The position numbers were made by a program, and so were the translations under genes. From Acholeplasmataceae bacterium (GTDB lineage: Bacteria > Bacillota_I > Bacilli_A > Acholeplasmatales > Acholeplasmataceae), in assembly GCA_030656435.1 (NCBI GenBank), contig JAUSOA010000128.1, positions 1 to 9,282 on the forward strand: a stretch of DNA of 9,282 nt. Reading direction: 5' to 3'. Below the pieces are notes generated by a model. The model ran no database searches. It was not told where the DNA came from and saw only the letters and a program-made list of their open reading frames with translations. Positions 1 to 5,302 of this stretch are shown piece after piece (position 1 is the first letter of the stretch; each line of letters opens with the position of its first letter).

Positions 1-369
1 GCGAAAATACTTTCAAATGATTATTTCTTTGAAGTTGATATTTATGATTATTTTTATGCCCCAAATAAAGTATATCTCCAAAAAAAATATGACTTAATTA
101 CATCTACTGAAGTTGTAGAGCATTTGAAGAATCCTTTAAAAACATTCGAATTATTTCATGATCTCTTAAATAAAAATGGTATTTTGAGCATTTTAACACT
201 ATTTCATCCAAACAATAGGGAAGAATTTTTTAAATGGCATTATATAAGAGATATCACTCATTTGTGTTTTTTTACACCAGTGACGATGAGAAAGATTGCT
301 GAACTTTGTGGCTTTAATATTCTATCAACAAACAATTATAGATATACAGTTTTCCAAAAGACAATGTGA
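1..369 (+). CDS. Class I SAM-dependent methyltransferase, C-terminal part (5' end outside window)
   Basis: The frame is open from the first base and ends at TGA 367-369, leaving 122 residues. The visible part carries the late motifs of a class I (Rossmann-fold) methyltransferase. An acidic strand end and helix read DLITSTEVVEHLKNP (about residues 34-48), followed by LLNKNGILSILT, the usual 'lLkpgG.l.i.T' strand. A C-terminal segment ends in MRKIAELCGFNIL. These match the Methyltransf_23/Methyltransf_11 type. The SAM-binding glycine motif I would lie upstream, so the substrate cannot be inferred. A TTG at 124 is an internal codon within continuous methyltransferase homology, not the start. The C-terminus (YTVFQK plus two residues) looks natural, so truncation comes only from the window edge. 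Confidence 0.85.
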   Translation, partial: AKILSNDYFFEVDIYDYFYAPNKVYLQKKYDLITSTEVVEHLKNPLKTFELFHDLLNKNGILSILTLFHPNNREEFFKWHYIRDITHLCFFTPVTMRKIAELCGFNILSTNNYRYTVFQKTM

Positions 370-603
370 TTGTCTTTTTTATTTTATAGGAAATTGTATG
401 TTTTGGCTCTTCCTATTTTATTGCTAAGTATTGCATTTATTATAATACACTATTATTTAATTGGTGAAAAGAATGTTGTCTTTAATCTCTTGTTTTTAAC
501 TCATATCGTTCTATGTTCTGCTGATGTGATTGTTTTTGTATTATACCTTATATTAAAACCTAGAAATGTTATGTATTATGGTAATTATTATTTGAACAAT
601 TAG
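370..603 (+). pseudogene. Membrane-protein C-terminal remnant, possibly DUF3267 zincin family
   Basis: This 77-residue frame begins with TTG immediately after the methyltransferase stop and has no ribosome binding site of its own. It shows two hydrophobic segments, about residues 9-31 and 38-62. The second ends in a pattern like CSADVIVFVLYLILKPRNVM followed by YYGNYYL. That resembles the C-terminal tail of DUF3267 putative zincin peptidases (a small 'S.gD' motif in the last membrane helix, then 'k.pk...v.d'). The HExxH-bearing N-terminal part of such a protein is absent. I therefore read it as a broken 3' remnant left by a deletion. A small standalone membrane peptide translated by coupling to the methyltransferase is the alternative. 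The family assignment is by eye and tentative. Confidence 0.4.
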
Positions 604-640
604 TTGAGAACAATTGTTGTTTTGGTTCTACATCAGCAAA

Positions 641-797
641 GTGGTCACAAAAATGGCATAAAATATGTTTCTTCTGTACAAATACCCCTTGTTTTTACTT
701 GTCTGTGAAAACATATTTATATAACATACATACAAACCACACCTTTTGACAAAGCAATTCCGGATTCACCATACAGTTTGTGTGTGAAAACATATAT
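641..797. repeat. Dispersed AAACATAT repeat, degenerate copies (region D)
   Basis: Positions 641-672 (GTGGTCACAAAAATGG then CATAAAATATGTTTC) align with the hairpin part of the longer copies at 3979-4009, 5973-6003 and 6113-6145. About 30 bases on lies an opposed copy, CTGTGAAAACATATTTA (703-719), making an inverted pair. A second TGTGTGAAAACATAT copy sits at 781-795. These are the same short cores found in other inter-module gaps of the window. Confidence 0.6.
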
Positions 798-1204
798 TGT
801 TAAAATGAAAAACTCACCTAAATCAGATAAAACCGTTATTTCCCACTATCAATGGTTTTCAACCTCCTCCATAAAAACACCAAGTAAGGGGTTCGATTAA
901 CCTTTAAATGCGGGTTCATTGTTATTTGATATTCACAATTCAAAATAAAATAGAATTCCTGATCAAGATAGTGATTATCAAGATTTTCAAATTCTTTTTT
1001 CATTGAAAATGATGCATTTTTAGCTAAATACACAGCAACTTGGGTATGACATCCTTTTTCACACAACAACTTGGTATAATCTGGGTGAGTTGAAAACTTT
1101 CTTAAGGCTTAAATAGCGACGATGATTGGTTTCAGAGATAGTATATATCTATTTATTTTTCTATCTACAAAGTGGTTGCATTGGCTTTTTATTTGGATAT
1201 TTTT

Positions 1205-1259
1205 GAGTAAAAAAAAGCCTTGTTATTGGATAAAATCGCTTCAACAAGGCTTCTTACTC
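1205..1259 (-). terminator. Rho-independent terminator-like hairpin (minus strand)
   Basis: AGCCTTGTT (1216-1224) pairs perfectly with AACAAGGCT (1243-1251) around an 18-base loop. Flanking GAGTAA (1205-1210) and TTACTC (1254-1259) extend the dyad. The run of A at 1209-1216 becomes a U-run after the hairpin on the minus strand, so it fits termination of leftward transcription. No intact minus-strand gene lies upstream of it in this window, so it may be a relic of a lost gene. Confidence 0.6.
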
Positions 1260-1335
1260 TTTCGAGTACCGGGATTATTATGTTGGAGATGAAATACTAT
1301 ATGCATATAAAAAATCTTCTTAACAATCATATAAT

Positions 1336-1384
1336 AAACTTGGTTGTGACAACCTCAAAACTAACACAAACTTGGTTATGACAA
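1336..1384 (+). repeat. Short direct repeat AAACTTGGTTRTGACAA
   Basis: AAACTTGGTTGTGACAA starting at 1336 and AAACTTGGTTATGACAA starting at 1368 differ at one position and begin 32 bases apart. A related ACAACTTGGTATAAT lies near 1065. The function is unknown. They could be footprints of an excised element or a protein-binding site. Confidence 0.5.
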
Positions 1385-1592
1385 GACAGCCAATTTGTAT
1401 CAAAATAGGTAGCATCACACAACGTAAAGAGAGTATTCAAAAAAACAACTTGGACTAGATAGGCTATTTCAAACTTTTTTCAACAATTTCCTTTGTTAAG
1501 CTACCTCTGTAAAGGTGCGTAAAAACCTAATAGTGTTGCTGATTTTGTAGAATAACTCTGTATTAAAAAAACCAAAATGGAGGAATGTCCAA

Positions 1593-1736
1593 ATGAGTAT
1601 AATAAATTATATAAAAGAAATGATGAATTTTAAACGATTTAAAAAGACATATAGAAAAAACCACGTTTCAATGGACTATAATAGTAACTTGCAGGTATGT
1701 GATAGTTATATTCAGTTGTTATCAAATAATGGATAG
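1593..1736 (+). CDS. Short ORF interrupted by the IS3 element (5' fragment of unknown gene)
   Basis: ATG 1593 is preceded by a good ribosome binding site, TGGAGGA (1579-1585), and the frame runs 47 codons to TAG 1734. The peptide is lysine-rich near its start (FKRFKKTYRK), with no domain I recognise. The last three codons and the stop fall on the predicted left end of the IS element (TG at 1730). The stop is therefore probably supplied by the insertion, and this is the 5' part of a longer gene. The remainder is not seen beyond the IS, where the DNA has been rearranged. In this setting it could be an orphan immunity gene, but that is only inferred from context. Confidence 0.45.
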   Translation: MSIINYIKEMMNFKRFKKTYRKNHVSMDYNSNLQVCDSYIQLLSNNG

Positions 1737-1754
1737 GTTATACTAAGTTGGACA
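1730..1754 (+). repeat. Left terminal inverted repeat of the IS3/IS150-type element
   Basis: This 25-base stretch begins with TG and ends in AAGTTGGACA. From memory, the IS150-group terminal repeat has the same length, the same TG start and an AAAGTTGGACA inner end. It lies 52 bases before the orfA start, a normal IS3 spacing. The right partner is missing. Confidence 0.6.
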
Positions 1755-1806
1755 GAATTAGAATAGACATGTTAAACTAGATTTATAGAAAAGAGAGGGT
1801 TTAAAT

Positions 1807-2094
1807 ATGTCTAGAGGCCAACGGTTTACAGATGATTTTAAAAAGCAGATTGTAAGACTCTATCAATCAGGCAAGCAAGCAAGTGTGCTTTCGAAAGAGT
1901 ACGATCTTTCTTTACCAACAATTTATAAATGGATTAGAGAATCCAATACTACAGGGTCATTTAAAACAAATGATAACCTAACAGATGAGCAAAGAGAACT
2001 CAAGGCATTACGCAAGCGAACTGCAGAGCTAGAGATGGAAAATGATATCTTAAAGCAAGCAGCGCTGATCATGGGACGAAAATCCAAATCATAA
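1807..2094 (+). CDS. IS3-family transposase OrfA (HTH subunit)
   Basis: This 95-residue OrfA is full length for the family. An N-terminal HTH_Tnp_1 domain (about residues 5-45, from RFTDDFKKQIVRLY to LSLPTIYKWIRE) binds the terminal repeats. A C-terminal leucine-zipper helix (about 60-88, LKALRKRTAELEMENDILKQ) mediates dimerisation and pairing with OrfB. The start is ATG 1807 with AGAGAGGG at 1792-1799. In intact IS3 elements the active transposase is an OrfAB fusion made by a -1 frameshift. Here the AAAA at 2079-2082, followed by the open orfB frame, is the natural slip site. OrfA alone is not catalytic and usually represses transposition. Confidence 0.93.
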   Translation: MSRGQRFTDDFKKQIVRLYQSGKQASVLSKEYDLSLPTIYKWIRESNTTGSFKTNDNLTDEQRELKALRKRTAELEMENDILKQAALIMGRKSKS

Positions 2095-2248
2095 GTCGCA
2101 ATGCCTATAAATATCCAATCATCAAGATGTGCAGGATCTTAAAGGTTTCTAGATCCAATTACTACTATGAAATCAACCGTATTGTTAAAGAAGATGAATC
2201 TAGTGAAGATCACGCAGTCAATCAACTTATTCCAAGGCTTTTAATGAA
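2079..2248 (+). pseudogene. IS3-family transposase OrfB, 5' fragment
   Basis: In the -1 frame relative to orfA the sequence reads KIQIISRNAYKYPIIKMCRI, continuing LKVSRSNYYYEIN. This is the standard opening of IS3 OrfB (the HTH_21-type segment before the rve integrase domain). It continues to about NQLIP. After an apparent one-base change near 2236 the family-like KAFNE is found in the next frame up to about 2247, and then homology ends. All DDE catalytic residues are absent, so the product is dead. The breakpoint joins it directly to the toxin-tip frame. Confidence 0.8.
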
Positions 2249-2602
2249 ATGGAAAGCATGGGTGGAGATGTTTTAGTTATAGCTTCTACTGTTGGTCTTT
2301 TTAGTGCATATGGTGGATATGCATCGTGGGATAATCAACAAAGAGGTCTTAATCATTCTTGGACAACAGAAAGAAGGGACTATTGGCAATCGAGGGAAAG
2401 AGCAAATGGCAAGTCGCCTAACGGAGAAATTTTACATCATCCACATGGGAGACATGGGGCTAATGTTAGAATTTATTATCCAGTTTCTCTTGCAGAGCAT
2501 AGAGCAATACACGACCAGCTTGGTTATGGGAATAGACAGGGCGGATTCTATCAATATAGAGAATGGCTTAATTTTTGGAGAGAATTATTCACTGGATTTT
2601 AA
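2249..2602 (+). CDS. Headless polymorphic toxin tip, HNH/treble-clef nuclease-like
   Basis: This 117-residue frame has a glycine-rich hydrophobic lead-in (residues 5-24), then a compact histidine-rich domain. Its features are ERRDYWQ (41-47), GEILHHPHGRHG (59-70, with H63, H64, H66 and H69), PVSLAEHRAIHDQLGY (78-93, with E83, H84 and H88), and a tryptophan-rich end (W106, W110). The spacing 'e.lHHp.Gr.g ... p.s..EH..iH..lGy' matches the HNH/endonuclease VII-like toxin domains (GHH/AHH-type) found at C-termini of RHS and related secreted toxins. No RHS core, pre-toxin cleavage motif or secretion domain precedes it. The frame instead runs out of IS3 orfB. ATG 2249 and ATG 2258 both lack a ribosome binding site, so expression is doubtful. 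The immunity gene follows after 14 bases, the standard tip-immunity order. The exact Pfam family is uncertain. Confidence 0.7.
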   Translation: MESMGGDVLVIASTVGLFSAYGGYASWDNQQRGLNHSWTTERRDYWQSRERANGKSPNGEILHHPHGRHGANVRIYYPVSLAEHRAIHDQLGYGNRQGGFYQYREWLNFWRELFTGF

Positions 2603-2603
2603 T

Positions 2604-2612
2604 AGGGAGGAG
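2604..2612 (+). promoter_or_regulatory. Ribosome binding site deciding the immunity gene start
   Basis: AGGGAGGAG ends four bases before ATG 2617. It supports that start over the earlier in-frame ATG 2575, which would overlap the toxin coding sequence by 28 bases and has no Shine-Dalgarno. Confidence 0.75.
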
Positions 2613-2616
2613 TGAC

Positions 2617-3234
2617 ATGAGATTGATTATTTCGAAAAAGCGAAAAGAAGTTGAAAGAAAAATGACCGACTTTATACAAGGTGAGATAGCTTTCGATGAT
2701 TTTCTTTCAGAATACAAAAATGATACCAACATGGTCAGGTTTATAAGTGAAAGTTCAGCAAAAACCAATTCTTGGTTCTACAATATTGACGATTTGGAAA
2801 GTTTAGATTTTTCTAAATTATCAGTAAGAGCTGGTTTTATCTCGACAATTATAAACTATCTGAATAAAAGAAAAGTTACATTTAATAGTTTGAACCGTGA
2901 TTTGATTAAGTATAACGAATATTCAGCCTTCATTCCTAATTGGCTTGACTTTGATGATGAAAATATTGTCGTCAATGTCATAGATAGTGTATCATCAGAT
3001 ATACCAAAAGAGGATAGAAAGAGAATAATCAAGAAAAAACTACACTCAATTTTCAAGTATGAAAAAAGACCACCAAAATGGTTGCAGAATCCTGAGTGGC
3101 CTATAATCAATGGAAACCCGAGTATATTTTTAAGACAAGATGGGGATCCCAACGATCTTACAAAAGATGTTGTGAATTATTACTTCTTTGATGTTGCATC
3201 AAAAAAAGAAATCACAGTTACTCAATTTATCTAA
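2617..3234 (+). CDS. Putative immunity protein for the adjacent toxin tip
   Basis: The protein is 205 residues, cytosolic, with no signal peptide or membrane segment. Its strongest feature is a C-terminal block, RPPKWLQNPEWPI (151-163), NGNPSIFLRQ (165-174), then YYFFDVASKKEITVTQF. This 'PpkWlQ.peWPi.nGkP..Fl.Q ... yiFfd' arrangement is a pattern I associate with immunity-type proteins beside polymorphic toxins. The N-terminal 145 residues are acidic/lysine-rich, mostly helical in appearance, and unrecognised. It sits 14 bases after the toxin stop with its own strong ribosome binding site and is followed by a terminator-like hairpin. Binding and neutralising the 2249-2602 nuclease is inferred from position. 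Unlike the toxin gene, it is fully intact, so it may be kept to protect against sibling toxins. Confidence 0.65.
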   Translation: MRLIISKKRKEVERKMTDFIQGEIAFDDFLSEYKNDTNMVRFISESSAKTNSWFYNIDDLESLDFSKLSVRAGFISTIINYLNKRKVTFNSLNRDLIKYNEYSAFIPNWLDFDDENIVVNVIDSVSSDIPKEDRKRIIKKKLHSIFKYEKRPPKWLQNPEWPIINGNPSIFLRQDGDPNDLTKDVVNYYFFDVASKKEITVTQFI

Positions 3235-3305
3235 CAGTAAGATTTACTAAACATATGTTCCAAAGTTTTAAGATTACCACAAATATTCCATAATTAAAGA
3301 TACTA

Positions 3306-3340
3306 TAAACCACGAAAGGAAACTGACGTGGTTTATTGTT
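3306..3340 (+). terminator. Hairpin terminator after immunity gene
   Basis: TAAACCACG (3306-3314) pairs perfectly with CGTGGTTTA (3327-3335) around a 12-base loop and is followed by TTGTT. The T-run is weak. It lies 71 bases after the immunity stop and just before the RHS remnant. Confidence 0.55.
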
Positions 3341-3837
3341 AAAGTTGGTACGAAATTACTTGAATCTAGTATGACGTATAAATCGCCTGGTACAGGTAAA
3401 ACATCGATTCAAGTAGAAAACTTAGAAACATACACAGGTGAAAATATTACATATGTGTATGATGCTTTAGGTAATGTTATTCATATGGAAACAGATGATG
3501 GCATTTATGATTATGAATATGATTATATGGGTAGATTGACAAAAGAATACAATGCAGTACTAGATCAAACCATCAAAATTGAATACAACAAACAAAATAT
3601 CAGTTATATGAGATACTATGTTGGAAAAACGACAATAATTGATAAAGAGATGGATTCTTAACAAATCATGAGAATCAACTCTTATTTGTTGATAAGCATA
3701 AAGATGAAATGTTGTGTCCATTCCACTTACATATCCAAGTAGTTATCTAGGCAATCCTACAATGATTGGATCAAAGACACTATCATGGGAAGATAGAAGA
3801 CTTAAAGCGATTCCTTCTGATAGTATTACCTATGCAC
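3341..3837 (+). pseudogene. RHS/YD-repeat core remnant, frameshifted
   Basis: Three successive frames together read as part of one RHS core. The first (to the stop at 3659-3661) contains ITYVYDALGNVI and YEYDYMGRLTKEYN, two YD repeats, then IKIEYNKQNI. A second frame (about 3664-3711) gives NQLLFVDKHKDEML. A third (3714 on) gives IPLTYPSSYLGNPTMIG then LSWEDRRLKAI. This matches the RHS pattern 'DqL.si...i.YD..GNPt.ig..LsW..gR.L'. At least two frameshifts, near 3660 and 3712, kill it. Homology stops at about 3835 (SITYA, expected to continue as Y-Y/N-dG-R), exactly where the repeat element begins. In life such cores form the shell that encapsulates the toxin tip. Here it lies downstream of a tip/immunity pair, as in RHS loci that accumulate displaced tips. 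Confidence 0.8.
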
Positions 3838-3958
3838 TTGTGTGTGAAAACATGTTTTATATCGCTTTTGAATATGTACAAGTGACTAAATCTAGCAATC
3901 TGCTCATTTCAACATATACTTGTTTTGATTACGTTTTTAAGTAAAATATGTTTCTCAC
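3838..3958. repeat. Inverted pair of the AAACATAT repeat core
   Basis: CTTGTGTGTGAAAACATG (3838-3855), then TTTTAT, faces AAAATATGTTTCTCAC (3943-3958) across about 90 bases. The reverse complement of the right arm is GTGAGAAACATATTTT, so the arms match at most positions. The left arm begins at the exact end of recognisable RHS homology, suggesting an insertion or recombination junction. The right arm is the start of the longer copy C. Confidence 0.6.
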
Positions 3959-4090
3959 CGTAAAAAAGTCTTGAAAGTGAGAACATAAAATGGCAAAAAA
4001 TATGTTTCCAACGCACAATATTCTGCATTTTCGCGAGCAATGGCAGCAACTCAACGCACGTAGAAACGATATCATTGCTTTCTTTAAAAA
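3942..4090 (+). repeat. Structured dispersed repeat, copy C (~148 bp)
   Basis: It aligns over its length with 6077-6225 at roughly three-quarters identity by eye. Shared blocks are AAAATATGTTTC, GTWAAAAAAGTCTKGAA, GAACATAAA, AAAAATATGTTTCC, GAGCAATGG, ACGCACGT.GAAAC and CATTGCTTTC. The first hairpin is GAGAACATA (3979-3987) with TATGTTTCC (4001-4009). The second is AGCAATG (4036-4042) with CATTGCT (4073-4079). No open frame in it looks like a protein. A minus-strand frame across it is a translation of the repeat. Confidence 0.75.
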
Positions 4091-4184
4091 CATCATAAAT
4101 AGAGCTGTTTGCAATAATATTTATTAGTTACGTATGCTTTGAACATAAATTAAGGCACTTTATAAGTTAAAAGAACGTTCAAAC

Positions 4185-4213
4185 TTGCTATTATTCCGAT
4201 ATCGGTATATAAT
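4185..4213 (+). promoter_or_regulatory. Promoter of the Fic gene
   Basis: TTGCTA (4185-4190) and a perfect TATAAT (4208-4213) are separated by 17 bases, a near-consensus sigma-A promoter. Transcription would begin near 4220, giving a leader of only about a dozen bases that carries GAGGTGA (4222-4228) before ATG 4233. Confidence 0.75.
4192..4209. promoter_or_regulatory. Candidate operator dyad in the Fic promoter spacer
   Basis: CCGATATCGG (4196-4205) is a perfect 10-base palindrome lying between the -35 and -10 boxes. It extends to an 18-base dyad with one mismatched pair. A repressor there would block RNA polymerase. The adjacent gene product begins with an HTH domain, making autorepression a natural hypothesis. 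A second 8-base palindrome, GAACGTTC, lies at 4173-4180 just upstream of the -35 box. Confidence 0.5.
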
Positions 4214-4232
4214 AAACGTGTGAGGTGATTTT

Positions 4233-5153
4233 ATGAACTATATGACAACAAAAGAAGCAAGTCTAAAATGGGGGATTTCTGATCGTCGTATCAGAATATT
4301 ATGCACTGAAGGTAAAATTAAAGGTGCGGTCAAAATTGGCCGTAATTGGTCAGTGCCTTCTGATGCAATGAAACCTATTGATAACCGAACTAAAATGAAA
4401 TCAAGATTTCAAGGAATAGATTATCAATTTGATGCAATCGATGAACAAAAAAAGGCTATTGATTTACGTCGCCCACTAACAAAAAACCAATATAACACAC
4501 TAAGAAATAACTTAATCGTTGAATGGACATATAACAGTAATGCTATAGAAGGAAACACGCTGACTCTATCAGAAACAAAAGTTGTACTGGAAGGTATTAC
4601 TATTGGTGGGAAAAGTGTTGTCGAACATTTAGAAGCGATCAACCATAGAGATGCCATCCTGTTTTTAGAAAGCATTGTTGATAGACAAGAAGAAATATCT
4701 GAGTGGAATATAAAAAATTTGCATCAAATCATTCTTAAAGACATTGATAATTTAAATGCTGGTAAATATAGAATGGAGAACGTGTTGATTGGTGGGGCAA
4801 AACATATACCACCAGATTACCTTATGGTTCCAGAACAAATGCAGAAACTAGTTTATGAAGACAATCGAGAATGGATTCATTATCACCCTGTTGTTCGAGC
4901 AGCGTTATTGCATGGTGAATTTGTTAAAATCCATCCCTTTATTGATGGCAATGGTCGAACTGCAAGACTACTCTTGAATTTAGTTCTAATGTCAAATGGT
5001 TATCCACCAATAGTTATAAAAAAAGAAAGTAGACTTGCATATTATGAGGCACTAGATACTGCTCATACCACATTAAACTATTCGAAATTTGTTCATTTGA
5101 TAGCAACTTTAGTTTTTGAAGCCGAGCAATTATGGTTGAAGATACTAAAATAA
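4233..5153 (+). CDS. Fic-domain AMP-transferase with N-terminal HTH
   Basis: The protein is 306 residues. Residues 3-47 form an excisionase/MerR-like winged HTH (TTKEASLKWGISDRRIRILC, then GKIKGAVKIGRNWSVP). The Fic domain covers about 85-295. It has the complete catalytic motif HPFIDGNGRTAR (234-245; H234 base, D238, G239-N240-G241 anion hole, R242 and R245). It also has an N-terminal inhibitory motif SNAIEGN (102-108), fitting (S/T)xxxE(G/N) with E106 poised to block ATP binding, as in class II Fic enzymes. A flap-like segment is near 190-200. Fic enzymes usually transfer AMP from ATP to Ser/Thr/Tyr hydroxyls. The target here is unknown. The start is fixed by GAGGTGA four bases upstream. 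The gene stands alone between repeats and has its own promoter. The HTH suggests DNA binding, perhaps to its own operator. It is a full cytosolic Fic protein, not an RHS tip. Confidence 0.93.
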   Translation: MNYMTTKEASLKWGISDRRIRILCTEGKIKGAVKIGRNWSVPSDAMKPIDNRTKMKSRFQGIDYQFDAIDEQKKAIDLRRPLTKNQYNTLRNNLIVEWTYNSNAIEGNTLTLSETKVVLEGITIGGKSVVEHLEAINHRDAILFLESIVDRQEEISEWNIKNLHQIILKDIDNLNAGKYRMENVLIGGAKHIPPDYLMVPEQMQKLVYEDNREWIHYHPVVRAALLHGEFVKIHPFIDGNGRTARLLLNLVLMSNGYPPIVIKKESRLAYYEALDTAHTTLNYSKFVHLIATLVFEAEQLWLKILK

Positions 5154-5243
5154 TGGGATTATAAAATAAAAACGATTTGTATAAGGTACAAAATGGTATC
5201 AACTTAGTTTCTCATCTAATAAATAAAGATAAAGGAAATAGCT

Positions 5244-5297
5244 ATGATGAAACCAATGATTAAAGAAATATTGAAAAATGGAATGGTGCTGCAATAA
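5244..5297 (+). CDS. 17-codon leader ORF or frameshifted 5' end of the next gene
   Basis: ATG ATG at 5244 has the best ribosome binding site in this gap (AAAGGAAA, 5231-5238) and encodes a 17-residue peptide ending five bases before ATG 5303. The next gene has no ribosome binding site. Its frame is open upstream back to TAA 5261 and reads IEKWNGAAINLMDYINNK. A one-base indel between about 5258 and 5275 would give a single protein beginning MMKPMIKE, then IEKWNGAA. Translational reinitiation is the alternative. Confidence 0.4.
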   Translation: MMKPMIKEILKNGMVLQ

Positions 5298-5302
5298 ACC
5301 TC

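Larger units (their letters stand above)
604..1592. other. Gene-poor decayed region
   Basis: I see no convincing gene in about 1 kb. It holds copies of the dispersed AAACATAT repeat (641-672, 703-719, 779-797), a strong hairpin (1205-1259) and a short direct repeat (1336-1384). A minus-strand frame at 836-1069 continues upstream to about 1099 before a stop (reading LRKFSTHPDYTKLLCEKGCH). It has some protein-like texture and could be a decayed gene, but I recognise no family. A plus-strand frame around 1238-1324 reading EYRDYYVGDEILYAYKKSS then stop is also faintly protein-like. The region looks like a graveyard of deleted accessory DNA. Confidence 0.5.
1730..2248 (+). mobile_element. Truncated IS3-family (IS150-like) insertion sequence
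   Basis: The element consists of a left terminal inverted repeat, a complete orfA and about the first 55 codons of orfB. It then stops abruptly at about 2240-2250, where sequence changes to an RHS toxin tip. The missing parts are the integrase catalytic core (DDE) and the right terminal repeat, so it cannot transpose on its own. Target-site duplication cannot be checked because the right end is lost. Confidence 0.85.

Noticed and set aside
364..372. UGA read as tryptophan, fusing methyltransferase and membrane fragment
   Set aside because: All tryptophans in the recognised genes are TGG, and the methyltransferase ends naturally before the UGA, so the standard code is preferred.
836..1069. 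Minus-strand 77-codon frame
   Set aside because: It has no recognisable domain, a TTG start and no clear ribosome binding site, in a decayed region. Upstream reading stops within about 10 codons. It may be a gene relic but is not supported as a gene.
2292..2615. Alternative 107-codon frame overlapping the toxin tip
   Set aside because: It lacks domain features, and the overlapping frame has the HHPHGRHG and EHRAIH motifs plus correct spacing to the immunity gene.
3929..4114. Minus-strand 61-codon frame, similar in sequence to a frame at 5941-6153 (shared GNIF.A.LCS...DFF.V.NIF)
   Set aside because: The similarity is explained by both frames being translations of the same DNA repeat. There is no ribosome binding site, and the shared hairpins and repeat structure account for the conserved residues. 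A repeat-encoded peptide is not excluded but unsupported.
4233..5153. Fic domain as the lost toxin tip of the RHS remnant
   Set aside because: Fic has its own promoter, ribosome binding site, HTH domain and inhibitory motif. It is separated from the RHS remnant by about 400 bases of repeat and promoter DNA.
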